Origin: Hyphomicrobiales bacterium
GTDB taxonomy: Bacteria > Pseudomonadota > Alphaproteobacteria > Rhizobiales > Xanthobacteraceae
Reading direction: 5' to 3'
DNA length: 32,008 nucleotides
Assembly (NCBI GenBank): GCA_003135415.1
Contig: PLBP01000018.1
Location: forward strand, 695 to 32,702
The notes beneath the pieces were generated by a model, which saw only the letters and a list, made by a program, of their open reading frames with translations, ran no database searches and was not told where the DNA came from. The stretch's first letter is position 1. Each line of letters opens with the position of its first letter. Below, piece after piece: positions 15,676 through 22,622 of the stretch. Made by a program: the position numbers and the translations under genes.

Positions 15676-16746
15676 ATGCGAAGTCGTTCCTTTTTTTCTT
15701 ATGCGGTATTTTCCGTCGGGTTCATCACGCTCGGCGCACCCGGCGGCCAAGCCGCGCCCGGCTATCGGGTCTCGGGTCCGTTCACGCACGATAACCTTTC
15801 GCTCTATTTCGTGCACGGCGAAGCCGACAAAGGCCCTATTCCGCTCACGCTCGAGGAAGCGCTCGCGCGCGGCAAAGTGCAGGTCGACGAGACCAGCCGC
15901 GTCAACGAGCTTTCGCTCGAAAACCTCGGCGATGAGGAAGTGTTCATTCAGGCCGGCGATATCGTCAAAGGCGGCAAGCAGGACCGTGTAATCGGCGTGA
16001 GCCTTCTGGTGCCTTCAAAGTCGGGCAAGATCCCGATCTCGTCTTTCTGCGTCGAGCAGGGCCGATGGACGGGGCGCGCCAATGAAGACCCAAGCCGCTT
16101 TGCGAGCGCGGGAAGCTCCGTTCCCTCGCGCAAAGCGAAGATGGCGATTTACGCGGCTCCGTCTCCGGCGCCGGCTGCCGGGTCCGGCGCCGATCTTCCC
16201 AACTTTGCCGGGGTGCGGGACAACACATCGTCGCGTCAGGCGGAGGTGTGGCGAGACGTCGCCGCGACGCAACGCAAGTTGCAGGAAAATGTCGGGGCGC
16301 CGGTTGCCTCGCCGCTTTCGCAATCGAGCCTGCAGCTTGCGCTCGAAAATGAGAAGCTCGCTGACGCCAAACAACCCTATCTCAAGGCACTCGTGGATGC
16401 CGCGCAAAAGGAAAACGACATCGTCGGCTACGTCTTCGCCGTCAACGGCAAGATCAATTCCGGCGACGTTTACCCCTCGAATGGCCTGTTTAAGAAGATG
16501 TGGTCGAAGCTGTTGAATTCGAGCGTGACCGAGGCGATCGGCGAAAAGAACGGCGCGGCTGTCCCCGCGCCTTCGACCGGAGAGGTGCTCGCCTTCCTCG
16601 ACGAGGCTGAGAAGGGCAAGTCGCAGGTGCGGCAAGTCAACGACGTGAAGATCGAGACGCGCGAGTCGCTGAAGTCGCTTTATTCCGAGTTCGAGCGGTC
16701 GCATGGCGGTTTCGCGCACCGCAGCTACATCTACAGGGGCGAATGA
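15676..16746 (+). CDS. Exported ARPP-1 domain protein
   Basis: A 356-residue protein starting at the ATG at 15676, after a GGAGGGGAG site. The first 27 residues are a signal peptide (MRSRSFFSYAVFSVGFITLG, cleavage likely near GGQAAP). The mature region has LYFVHGEADKGPIPLTLEEA, RVNELSLENLGDEEVFIQAG and DIVKGGKQDRVIGVSLLVP, the signature of the ARPP-1 domain, followed by FCVEQGRWTGR. A Pro/Ala-rich linker and a C-terminal helical part complete it. The domain's role is unknown; the signal peptide places it in the periplasm or outside. It is followed by an unusual long-stem terminator and then tRNA-Leu. Confidence 0.82.
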   Translation: MRSRSFFSYAVFSVGFITLGAPGGQAAPGYRVSGPFTHDNLSLYFVHGEADKGPIPLTLEEALARGKVQVDETSRVNELSLENLGDEEVFIQAGDIVKGGKQDRVIGVSLLVPSKSGKIPISSFCVEQGRWTGRANEDPSRFASAGSSVPSRKAKMAIYAAPSPAPAAGSGADLPNFAGVRDNTSSRQAEVWRDVAATQRKLQENVGAPVASPLSQSSLQLALENEKLADAKQPYLKALVDAAQKENDIVGYVFAVNGKINSGDVYPSNGLFKKMWSKLLNSSVTEAIGEKNGAAVPAPSTGEVLAFLDEAEKGKSQVRQVNDVKIETRESLKSLYSEFERSHGGFAHRSYIYRGE

Positions 16747-16785
16747 CGGACGGCCTCGCCCGCTCCTAGCTCGATCCTTGCGGGG

Positions 16786-16861
16786 CTTCGCCCTCCCTGC
16801 TCCCCCACCGAACTCGGGTTTACCCGCGTGCGGGCGGAGGAGCGGGAGGGCGAAGTTTTTT
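16786..16861 (+). terminator. Long-stem terminator carrying a truncated P1 palindrome in its loop
   Basis: CTTCGCCCTCCCTGCTCCCC (from 16786) pairs with the arm GGAGGAGCGGGAGGGCGAAG ending at 16855, with one bulge, followed by TTTTTT (16856-16861). The loop contains CCGAACTCGGGT tt ACCCG (16808-16826), the left arm and a cut-off right arm of the P1 palindrome found elsewhere in the window. It would end ARPP-1 transcription 40 bases after the stop. Confidence 0.85.
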
Positions 16862-16915
16862 ATGGGCGCGGACGCCTTGCGGCAAAGCGGGTGGGCCGCC
16901 TATCGTCCGCCGCGT

Positions 16916-17005
16916 GCCGACGTGGCGGAATGGTAGACGCATCGGACTTAAAATCCGTTGGGAGGGAAACTTCCCGTGCAGGTTCGACTCCTGCCGTCGG
17001 CACCA
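16916..17005 (+). tRNA. tRNA-Leu (anticodon TAA)
   Basis: The acceptor arms GCCGACG and CGTCGGC pair perfectly. The D arm (GCGGAATGGTAGACGC), anticodon loop CTTAAAA with anticodon TAA, a long class II variable arm (GGGAGGGAAACTTCCC), the T arm GCAGG-TTCGACT-CCTGC and an encoded ACCA end are all present. It reads UUA/UUG leucine codons. A damaged copy of its 3' half lies at 19144-19193, so the 3' end of this gene has probably served as an insertion site. Confidence 0.97.
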
Positions 17006-17105
17006 AAAGCGTGGTCGCGAAGGGCCGCGCCTTCCAGGGTTTTCACGCAGAAATACTCGAGGAATCGGGCTGATGACCTTCGTCGTCGATCGGACTGAAG
17101 GCGCA

Positions 17106-18533
17106 TTATGCAGCTACGCGCTCGGCACCCCCTGATGGGGCTAGAAGCAAGGGAAATCGTATTTTAACAATCGTTCCAATTTCTTCCGATCCCCGCGGAA
17201 CAATCGTGCCGCCAAGCTGGCGCACGAAGATAGCTACGTACTCGGAACCACGTTTCTCAGGGATCTTCGCCAAATCCTGGCCCTTTATACCCACGCCGTC
17301 ATCGGCGATGGTCAGCTCCATTTGGTCGCCGGCCTTTTCCACGCTCAGCACGACATGTCCTTTTCCGTTAGGAAAAGCATGCTTGATCGCGTTCGTCGCC
17401 AACTCGTTGACCAGAAGGCCGAAGGGCACGGCCCGATCCGGGTCGATTTCCAACGGCTCGGCCCTGACCACTATTTCGATGCCCGACGTATTTCCCAGTA
17501 GACTCGCTGACATGGTATTTGCGATTTCCCGCAGATATGCATCGACCGCGATGGTCCGGCCCCGGCTGGATTGAGATATCAGGTCGTAAAGTTGGGCAAT
17601 GGCTCCGATGCGTGCCTGCATGGTTTTATAGCCTTGAACGCACGGCGCTGCCGTCCATTTGGCTTCGTAGGCGATCAGGCCGACTACGATCTGCAAGTTA
17701 TTCTTGATCCGGTGGGAGATTTCGTTCGTCAAGCTCAGGGCGTCGCGCTCGCGCTGCTTGCGGTCGGTGATGTCCTCGAAGACGAGAAGCATTCGATGGG
17801 CATGATTCCCCGGCTGAGAAATTTTCCGAGCATTCAAATTGAAGACACGCCGGCCGAGACCGGGGAAATCATCCTCGATCTCGAAACTTTCGATGGGCTT
17901 GTTTTCCGGGAGTACCTTCTCCATCAAATGGCGAAGCGCGGGCACGTCCCATTGGTGCTGGCCTAATTCGGAAACGCGCCGCCCGCGTACCTCCGCTTCG
18001 GTAATCCCGAATATCGTCAAAAAAGTCTTGCTCGCAGTCACGATCGTCATATCGTTTTCGAGCACGACCAGGGGATCGCGGATCGTGTCGACGATACTTT
18101 GAGTCAATTGCCAGTTGCGCTTACTCTCAGTCCGGGCCGCGCGTTCCTCGCTGACATCCTCGATGGCGAGCAGAATGAAACCATCATGCTCGCCGGGACG
18201 AAAAATCTTTCGGGCGTTGACCAGCATCGTGCGCCGGCCAATGGTCGGAAAATCATGCTCAACCTCGAACCCTTCGACCGATGCACGATGGGGGATCACG
18301 CTTTCAAGTAGTGTGCGGAGCGCGGGGATATCCCACTGCCGGTTTCCGAGGTCGTAAATGAGACATCCTTCAGTCTGGTCGGCGCTGGTACGGAACGTTT
18401 GGTAGAACGCGCGATTCGCGGATGTGATGATTAAATTTCTATCGAGAATAATGAGTGCGCTGGGCACAGTCTCAACAATGTCGCTCGCAAGAATATCGGA
18501 CACGGCTTTTTCTGCTAGAGCGATATCGGACAT
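17106..18533 (-). CDS. Histidine kinase with two PAS domains, HisKA_2 type
   Basis: A 475-residue kinase with no membrane helices. Two PAS domains (about 20-130 and 142-256) look like an internal duplication: NRQWDIPALRTLLESVIP, FEVEHDFPTIGRR, LVNARKI in the first recur as HQWDVPALRHLMEKVLP, FEIEDDFPGLGRR, LNARKI in the second. The phosphorylated histidine is H274 in NEISHRIKNNLQ (HisKA_2 rather than HWE). N381 in NELATNAIKHAF and DDGVGI (411-416) mark the ATP domain. It lies 36 bases behind the receiver gene on the same strand. GC looks lower than in flanking genes, consistent with transfer. The signal sensed is unknown. Confidence 0.93.
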   Translation of the reverse strand: MSDIALAEKAVSDILASDIVETVPSALIILDRNLIITSANRAFYQTFRTSADQTEGCLIYDLGNRQWDIPALRTLLESVIPHRASVEGFEVEHDFPTIGRRTMLVNARKIFRPGEHDGFILLAIEDVSEERAARTESKRNWQLTQSIVDTIRDPLVVLENDMTIVTASKTFLTIFGITEAEVRGRRVSELGQHQWDVPALRHLMEKVLPENKPIESFEIEDDFPGLGRRVFNLNARKISQPGNHAHRMLLVFEDITDRKQRERDALSLTNEISHRIKNNLQIVVGLIAYEAKWTAAPCVQGYKTMQARIGAIAQLYDLISQSSRGRTIAVDAYLREIANTMSASLLGNTSGIEIVVRAEPLEIDPDRAVPFGLLVNELATNAIKHAFPNGKGHVVLSVEKAGDQMELTIADDGVGIKGQDLAKIPEKRGSEYVAIFVRQLGGTIVPRGSEEIGTIVKIRFPLLLAPSGGAERVAA

Positions 18534-18569
18534 GGCCGTTGTTCCCCCATAGATTACGCGACTTGAAAA

Positions 18570-18935
18570 CTACGCTGCGAGCGATTTTTCCACAGAGTCT
18601 TGCAGTTGATGCTGCGTGTACGGCTTACAAAGGAAGTGTGTGCCTTCAACAAACTGAGCTTTCATTTTGTCGGTAACGAAATTGCCCGTCGTGTAGAGCA
18701 CACGCAATTTCGGCCGAAGCTCGATTGCCCGGTGGGCCAGTTCACACCCGCCAAGAACCGCTGTTTTGAGATAGATATCGGTAAAAAGTGCATCGATGTG
18801 CTGAGGGGAACGTAGAAGCGAAAGCGCCTCTTCGCCGTCGCTGGCCGAAAGTGTGCGATGACCCCAGCCCTGAATCATCATCTCTGCTACTTCGCGGATA
18901 AACACATTGTCTTCGACGATCAGGATCACGGCCAT
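18570..18935 (-). CDS. Stand-alone response regulator receiver protein
   Basis: A 121-residue receiver domain and nothing else: MAVILIVEDNVFIREVAEMM with acidic E8/D9, phosphoacceptor D53 (LFTDIYLK), T82/T83 and K104 (CKPY). The start at 18935 matches the family N-terminus; the frame extends to 18998, but that extra part (MILAGRALIAAMLVVTAERI) is encoded by imperfect repeats of the start region and is probably not translated. With no output domain it should act by protein contact or phosphorelay, presumably from the kinase 36 bases downstream. It belongs to the low-GC segment beside the tRNA-Leu remnant. Confidence 0.92.
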   Translation of the reverse strand: MAVILIVEDNVFIREVAEMMIQGWGHRTLSASDGEEALSLLRSPQHIDALFTDIYLKTAVLGGCELAHRAIELRPKLRVLYTTGNFVTDKMKAQFVEGTHFLCKPYTQHQLQDSVEKSLAA

Positions 18936-19030
18936 CAGAATTCTTTCGGCCGTGACAACAAGCATCGCGGCTATCAGAGCCCTTCCTGCCAGGATCACGG
19001 CTATCAGAGCCCCTACCGCTATCAGGGCGT
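18922..19030. repeat. Short imperfect direct repeats at the response regulator 5' end
   Basis: CGGCTATCAGAGCCC occurs exactly at 18968-18982 and 18998-19012, and CCGCTATCAGGGCG at 19017-19030. AGGATCACGGCCATCAG at 18922-18938, which covers the start codon, returns as AGGATCACGGCTATCAG at 18991-19007. The pattern looks like stepwise duplication of the gene's first codons. Confidence 0.75.
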
Positions 19031-19143
19031 AGGTCTAACTCGCGCTGTGAGTTAACGTTGCATCAGACTTACAATTCTTTTCAATAGACGCGCTTCTTGA
19101 AAATTGTCGCGTTATATCAGCAGCTTATCCTAGGATTGAAAAC

Positions 19144-19193
19144 ACTTAAAATCCTTAGGGAGCGTGCAGGTTCGCCTCCTGCCGGCAGCACTA
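19144..19193 (+). other. Damaged copy of the tRNA-Leu(TAA) 3' half
   Basis: ACTTAAAATCC, then GGGAGCGTGCAGGTTCG, CCTCCTGCCG and GCACTA line up with the tRNA-Leu at 16916 from the anticodon loop to the 3' end. About ten bases of the variable arm are missing, and the T loop and acceptor arm carry substitutions. There is no 5' half, so it is not a tRNA gene. It is what an old attachment-site duplication would look like, with the intact tRNA on the other side of the two-component genes. Confidence 0.8.
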
Positions 19194-19240
19194 GCTCACG
19201 TTCCTCAAGCGGTAACGGATCGGCCTGAAAATTCAGTAAC

Positions 19241-19270
19241 AAAAAACCCCGGCCTGAAACCGGGGTTTTT
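19241..19270. terminator. Bidirectional rho-independent terminator
   Basis: AAAAACCCCGG (19242-19252), seven-base loop, CCGGGGTTTTT (19260-19270). The stem has T runs on both strands. On the minus strand it follows the His-rich gene by 20 bases. Confidence 0.9.
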
Positions 19271-19290
19271 GAATTCATCAACGTGCACTC

Positions 19291-19503
19291 TCACTTCTCG
19301 CCATGATGCTCGACGTGGTGCTTCGCGGCTTCATGCGCATGGTGCGTCGCATGCACGCCATGGGCATGGCGGTATGGGCATGATGCCCGGCCTTCGTGAT
19401 GGCCGGATGCGTAATGCTTGGCGGCTTCCTGGTGGTGATGCGCCGCGTGCTCGTGATGCTTTGCTGCGGCTTCGTGATGTTCTTTGTGCTTGTGCGCGCT
19501 CAT
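19291..19503 (-). CDS. Histidine-rich small protein with an apparent compensated frameshift
   Basis: A 70-residue protein with 23 histidines in repeats such as HHEAAAKHHEHAAHHH, QEAAKHYASGHH and ATHHAHEAAKHHVEHHGEK. Residues 38-45 (GRASCPYR) break the pattern and contain the only Cys and Pro. The same bases read one position over give KAGHHAHTA, which fits the rest, so two nearby indels appear to have shifted and restored the frame. Small His/Ala proteins of this style are common in Hyphomicrobiales; metal binding is plausible but unproven. The GGGAGCC site lies before the ATG, and a strong terminator follows. Confidence 0.8.
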   Translation of the reverse strand: MSAHKHKEHHEAAAKHHEHAAHHHQEAAKHYASGHHEGRASCPYRHAHGVHATHHAHEAAKHHVEHHGEK

Positions 19504-19658
19504 ATTCGCGGCTCCCTAGTTTTGGGTTGAGGCGGCGGGAGCTTCCATCGTTCCCCTGACAGGAATGTGACAAGGCGATGTGACAAATCGCTAGCGATCT
19601 TCTCTTGGTTCAATCGGCGTTTTCGCCGGGCAAAATTCGGCAGCGATATGGGGTTGAA

Positions 19659-20345
19659 ATGAGCCGGGTGCGAATTTGGGGGATCGCCTTCGGGCTAACG
19701 ATCGCGGCCGTGGTCGTTTGTTACTGCTTTGTCGACAAACCGCTTGCCTTGTTCATCCACGCGCGGACTCTGCACTTCAGGCCCTTCTTCATTCTCGTCA
19801 CTTTCATTCCAGATCCCCTTCTCGTCATTGCCGCCCTCATCGTTGGAGTGGTTGGGCTGAGAAGAATGATGGGCCGGCCGTTGACGAGGCCATTCGCCGT
19901 TGCATTGTTGTGGAGCGTCGGACTTTTCGTAACTGTTGCTCTCAAGAATTTTTTCAAATTTGCTTTCGGGCGCACCTGGCCGGAGACCTGGATCAACGAC
20001 AACCCGTCCTTCATTCGCGATGGAGATTACGGGTTCAATCCGTTCCACGGAGGAAAAGGTTTCGCGGCATTTCCTTCGGGCCATATGGCCACGATTTGCT
20101 TCGCGATGACGGTGCTGTGGATTTGCTACCCGCGGCTGCGCGCCGCCTATGTGTTGTTGATCGCCATCGTCGCGATCGGCCTGATGGGAGCGAACTATCA
20201 TTTCCTCAGCGATACAATTGCCGGCAGTTTTCTGGGCATATCGATCGGATGCCTCGCTGTCGCGTTATGGGAAGCGGGCGGTTATCCGCGCCTTCGGTCC
20301 AACGTTATTCCAGCGACGTCTTGGACAACGCTCTCATTCGATCGC
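19659..20345 (+). CDS. PAP2 family membrane phosphatase
   Basis: A protein of about 229 residues with several membrane helices and the three PAP2 motifs: KFAFGRTWP (100-108), PSGHM (139-143) and NYHFLSD (H181, D185). It should remove phosphate from lipid or isoprenoid phosphates on the outer face of the inner membrane; the precise substrate is unknown. The start was set at the ATG at 19659 (GGGGTT upstream) because the first 18 codons of the longer frame from 19605 begin with TTG and lack protein character. The stop codon lies at 20346-20348, and the gene end overlaps the convergent alpha/beta hydrolase by 15 bases. Confidence 0.9.
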
Positions 20346-21284
20346 TAGAAACGTTTTCACCGCCGCCACCGTCCGGTCGGGGTCTTCCTCATGCGGGACG
20401 TGGCCGAGGTCGTCGAACATGACGACGCGGCTCCCGGCAATATCGCGATGAAAACGCTCAGCCGTCTCCGGCGGAATAAGCTGGTCGCGGCCGCCCCATA
20501 GAATAAGCGTCGGCAGCTTCAATTGCGGAATGTGCGCGGCAAGCTCGCCAGGCCGCGCCTGCACGAAGCGCTCCGCCAGCGCCCTGCGGTTTCCTTCGCG
20601 CAGCGCGATCTCGAAATAGCGATCGACAAGCTCCGGTGTCACCTTATTCGGATCGCCATAGACCGCGCGCACGCTGGATTCCACGAGGCTGCGGGGCAGG
20701 GTCATTTCGAACAGGCGATTGAGCACCGGCAACTGCGCAATGCGAAAGCCGATTGGCGGCGACGAAGCCGCGAGCACATAGCCGCCCGCATCCACGAGGA
20801 CCAATTTGTCGACGCGCTCTGGCTGCGCGAGCGCCGTCGCCCATGCCACGTAACCGCCGAACGAATTGCCGACCAATACGCAGTGCCGCACGCCGAGCTT
20901 GTCGAGCATCGCCGTGACGAAGCCCACGTAATTCTCGATGGTGTAATTTCCGTCGGGCGATGGGCCGGTCAAGCCGAATCCGGGCAGGTCGAAGCGGATC
21001 ACGCGCCGCTGCGGTTTCAGCGCCTGCACCCAACCTTCCCATGTGTGCAGGCTCGCGGCTGTCCCATGCAAAAGAACGATCGGACTCGAGTCGTCACGAA
21101 CGCCTTCGTCGCGCATATGCACGCTCATGCCGGCGACATCGATGAAGACGGACGGAGGAGGCGCCCAGCGCGCCGTGAGCTCCGATACCGGACGGTCGGG
21201 CGCCCAATTCAGGATGAAAAATTTCGTGGCGAGTATGGATATGACGAAGACCGCACCGGCGAGGATCGCTGCAATTATTTTCAT
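20334..21284 (-). CDS. Alpha/beta hydrolase with N-terminal membrane anchor
   Basis: A 316-residue protein. Residues 4-27 form a hydrophobic segment (IIAAILAGAVFVISILATKF), a likely membrane anchor or uncleaved signal. The fold follows with IVLLHGTAASLHTWEGW (oxyanion region), nucleophile S141 in VGNSFGG, acid D267 in GGRDQ and H295 in GHVPHEE. Lid and substrate region give no clue to the ester cleaved. It is convergent with the PAP2 gene and ends inside it. Intact. Confidence 0.92.
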   Translation of the reverse strand: MKIIAAILAGAVFVISILATKFFILNWAPDRPVSELTARWAPPPSVFIDVAGMSVHMRDEGVRDDSSPIVLLHGTAASLHTWEGWVQALKPQRRVIRFDLPGFGLTGPSPDGNYTIENYVGFVTAMLDKLGVRHCVLVGNSFGGYVAWATALAQPERVDKLVLVDAGGYVLAASSPPIGFRIAQLPVLNRLFEMTLPRSLVESSVRAVYGDPNKVTPELVDRYFEIALREGNRRALAERFVQARPGELAAHIPQLKLPTLILWGGRDQLIPPETAERFHRDIAGSRVVMFDDLGHVPHEEDPDRTVAAVKTFLAIE

Positions 21285-21342
21285 GGCTTTGCTCTGTTTG
21301 TCCTCGTCAGGGAATGATTGCTGACGACATTACGGCCTTTCG

Positions 21343-21765
21343 TCAATCGAAAGTGGGCTTGTCGCCGCGCAGACGTTTGATTTTCGACCGCCGCGCCTTG
21401 GTGTCGAGCCGACGCCGGCGCGAGGCCTTGGTCGGCTTTGTCGCGCGGCGCGGAATGGGCGGCTTCGCGGCCTCACGGATCATCTCGACCAGGCGCTCGC
21501 GCGCGTCCTTGCGATTTTGCTCCTGGCTGCGGTGGCGGAATGCCGCGATCACGATCACGCCCTCGCGCGTCAGCCGCCGCCCAGCGATGCGCTGGAGCCT
21601 CGTGCTCACGTCGTGCGGCAGCGAGGGCGAGCGGCGCGCGTCGAAGCGAAGCTGGACGGCGCTCGAAACCTTGTTCACGTTCTGCCCACCCGGACCCGAA
21701 GCGCGGACGAAGCTTTCCTCAAGCTCGTTCTCGTTCAGCCAGATGCGGTCGGTGATGCGAATCAT
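21343..21765 (-). CDS. arfB: Alternative ribosome-rescue factor ArfB (peptidyl-tRNA hydrolase, YaeJ type)
   Basis: A 140-residue protein beginning MIRITDRIWLNENELEESFV with the catalytic GGQ at 26-28 (RASGPGGQNVNKVSSAV). The C-terminal tail is rich in Lys/Arg (TKASRRRRLDTKARRSKIKR), which in ArfB enters the empty mRNA channel of stalled ribosomes. The short length, with only the GGQ domain and the tail, separates it from release factors 1/2. It hydrolyses peptidyl-tRNA on non-stop ribosomes. The start at 21765 fits the family; the frame extends seven codons to a GTG at 21786. Confidence 0.93.
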   Translation of the reverse strand: MIRITDRIWLNENELEESFVRASGPGGQNVNKVSSAVQLRFDARRSPSLPHDVSTRLQRIAGRRLTREGVIVIAAFRHRSQEQNRKDARERLVEMIREAAKPPIPRRATKPTKASRRRRLDTKARRSKIKRLRGDKPTFD

Positions 21766-21824
21766 GGCGGCAGTCCGTGAAGGCACTGAAATAGCGCGGA
21801 AAACCGCCTGTGGGCAGGGTATGG

Positions 21825-21852
21825 AGGGGGTTCGACTCCGTCTCCGGCTGCC
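21825..21852 (+). other. tRNA 3'-end-like fragment (T arm and CCA)
   Basis: GGAGGGGGTTCGACTCC and GGCTGCCA resemble a T arm (TTCGACT loop) followed by an acceptor strand ending in CCA. The T stem does not pair well and there is no 5' part upstream, so this is at most a remnant. It is followed at once by CTAGG and the composite palindrome at 21867-21929. Confidence 0.35.
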
Positions 21853-21866
21853 ACTAGGTTCGCGAA

Positions 21867-21929
21867 CGCAAGTCGGCTATTGCCGACTTGCGCACTGATT
21901 ATGCCGATCTCGGACAAGCCCGAGATCGG
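21867..21929. repeat. Pair of short palindromes related to P2 and P1
   Basis: CGCAAGTCGGC (21867-21877) with GCCGACTTGCG (21882-21892) is perfect. CCGATCTCGG (21904-21913) with CCGAGATCGG (21920-21929) is perfect as well. The arm sequences resemble P2 and P1 with matching changes in both arms. They occupy the divergent gap between arfB and the DUF47 gene. Confidence 0.8.
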
Positions 21930-21962
21930 TGCTGAGGGCCGAACGGCCCCGGAAAGATATCG

Positions 21963-22607
21963 ATGCTGGGCTGGCTGCACCGATTGATGCCGAAGGAAGA
22001 GCGCTTCTTCGAGCTTTTCACCACCCATTCCAACACCCTGGTTACCGGCGGCGAAGCCTTGCGCTCGATGCTCGATGGCGGCGAGGGGATCGGGCGCTAT
22101 TTCCAGGCGGTGATGGACCGCGAGCAAGATGCCGACGATATCACGCGCGAAATTCTCATCGCAGTACGCCGCACCTTCATCACGCCGTTCGACCGCGGCG
22201 ACATCAAGGACCTGATCACCTGCATGGACAACTCCATCGACCAAATGCAAAAGACGGCGAAGGGCATCATGCTGTTCGAGGTGCGCGCCTTCACGCCGCA
22301 TATGAAAGACATGGCGGACGGCATCGTGCAGTGCGCGAAGCTGGTACAGGAGGCGATCCCGCTCTTGCGCTCGATCTCGTCGGAGGCGACGCGGCTCTCC
22401 GCCATCACCGAACAGATCACCAAGATCGAAGGCCGTGTCGACGAGATGCACGACGTCGGGCTGAAGGAGCTCTACCAACAGTATTCGAATTCAAACTCAA
22501 TCGCCTTCTTCGTCGGGCACGAGGTCTATGACCATCTTGAAAAAGTGGTTGACCGCTTCGACGACGTGGCGAACGAAATCCAGAGCATCGTGATCGAGCA
22601 CGTCTAA
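21963..22607 (+). CDS. DUF47/PhoU-like accessory protein of Pit phosphate transport
   Basis: A 214-residue all-helical protein: MLGWLHRLMPKEERFFELFT, then HSNTLVTGGEALRSML, DREQDADDITREILIAVRRT and FITPFDRGDIKDLITCMDNSID. These are the PhoU-like/DUF47 marks. Such proteins almost always precede a Pit-type phosphate transporter and are thought to regulate it, possibly through metal-binding acidic residues in the DREQDAD and DRGDI segments. Here the pit gene starts 15 bases after its stop, so they form an operon. Full length. Confidence 0.93.
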   Translation: MLGWLHRLMPKEERFFELFTTHSNTLVTGGEALRSMLDGGEGIGRYFQAVMDREQDADDITREILIAVRRTFITPFDRGDIKDLITCMDNSIDQMQKTAKGIMLFEVRAFTPHMKDMADGIVQCAKLVQEAIPLLRSISSEATRLSAITEQITKIEGRVDEMHDVGLKELYQQYSNSNSIAFFVGHEVYDHLEKVVDRFDDVANEIQSIVIEHV

Positions 22608-22622
22608 CGGCGGGAGCCAGCG

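Larger units (their letters stand above)
18936..19290. other. Low-GC intergenic region upstream of the response regulator
   Basis: This 355-base stretch holds the upstream region of the response regulator, three short direct repeats (18968-19030), the tRNA-Leu remnant (19144-19193) and the terminator of the His-rich gene (19241-19270). No integrase or transposase frame is present. The TA-rich part at 19070-19143 is the probable promoter area, though no single site stands out. Confidence 0.6.

Noticed and set aside
17006-19143. Phage or integrase gene in the tRNA-flanked segment
   Set aside because: All frames were inspected; only the kinase and receiver genes show protein character.
19144-19193. 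Second tRNA-Leu gene
   Set aside because: No 5' half, no D arm and no acceptor pairing; it is a remnant only.
19526-19555. Possible EcfG promoter before the His-rich gene (minus strand GGAAC)
   Set aside because: No GTT is found at the proper distance; only the -35-like half is present.
21820-21962. Two-piece tmRNA (ssrA) locus
   Set aside because: A T-arm-like end was noticed, but no tag-coding piece or paired acceptor strand fits before the DUF47 gene.
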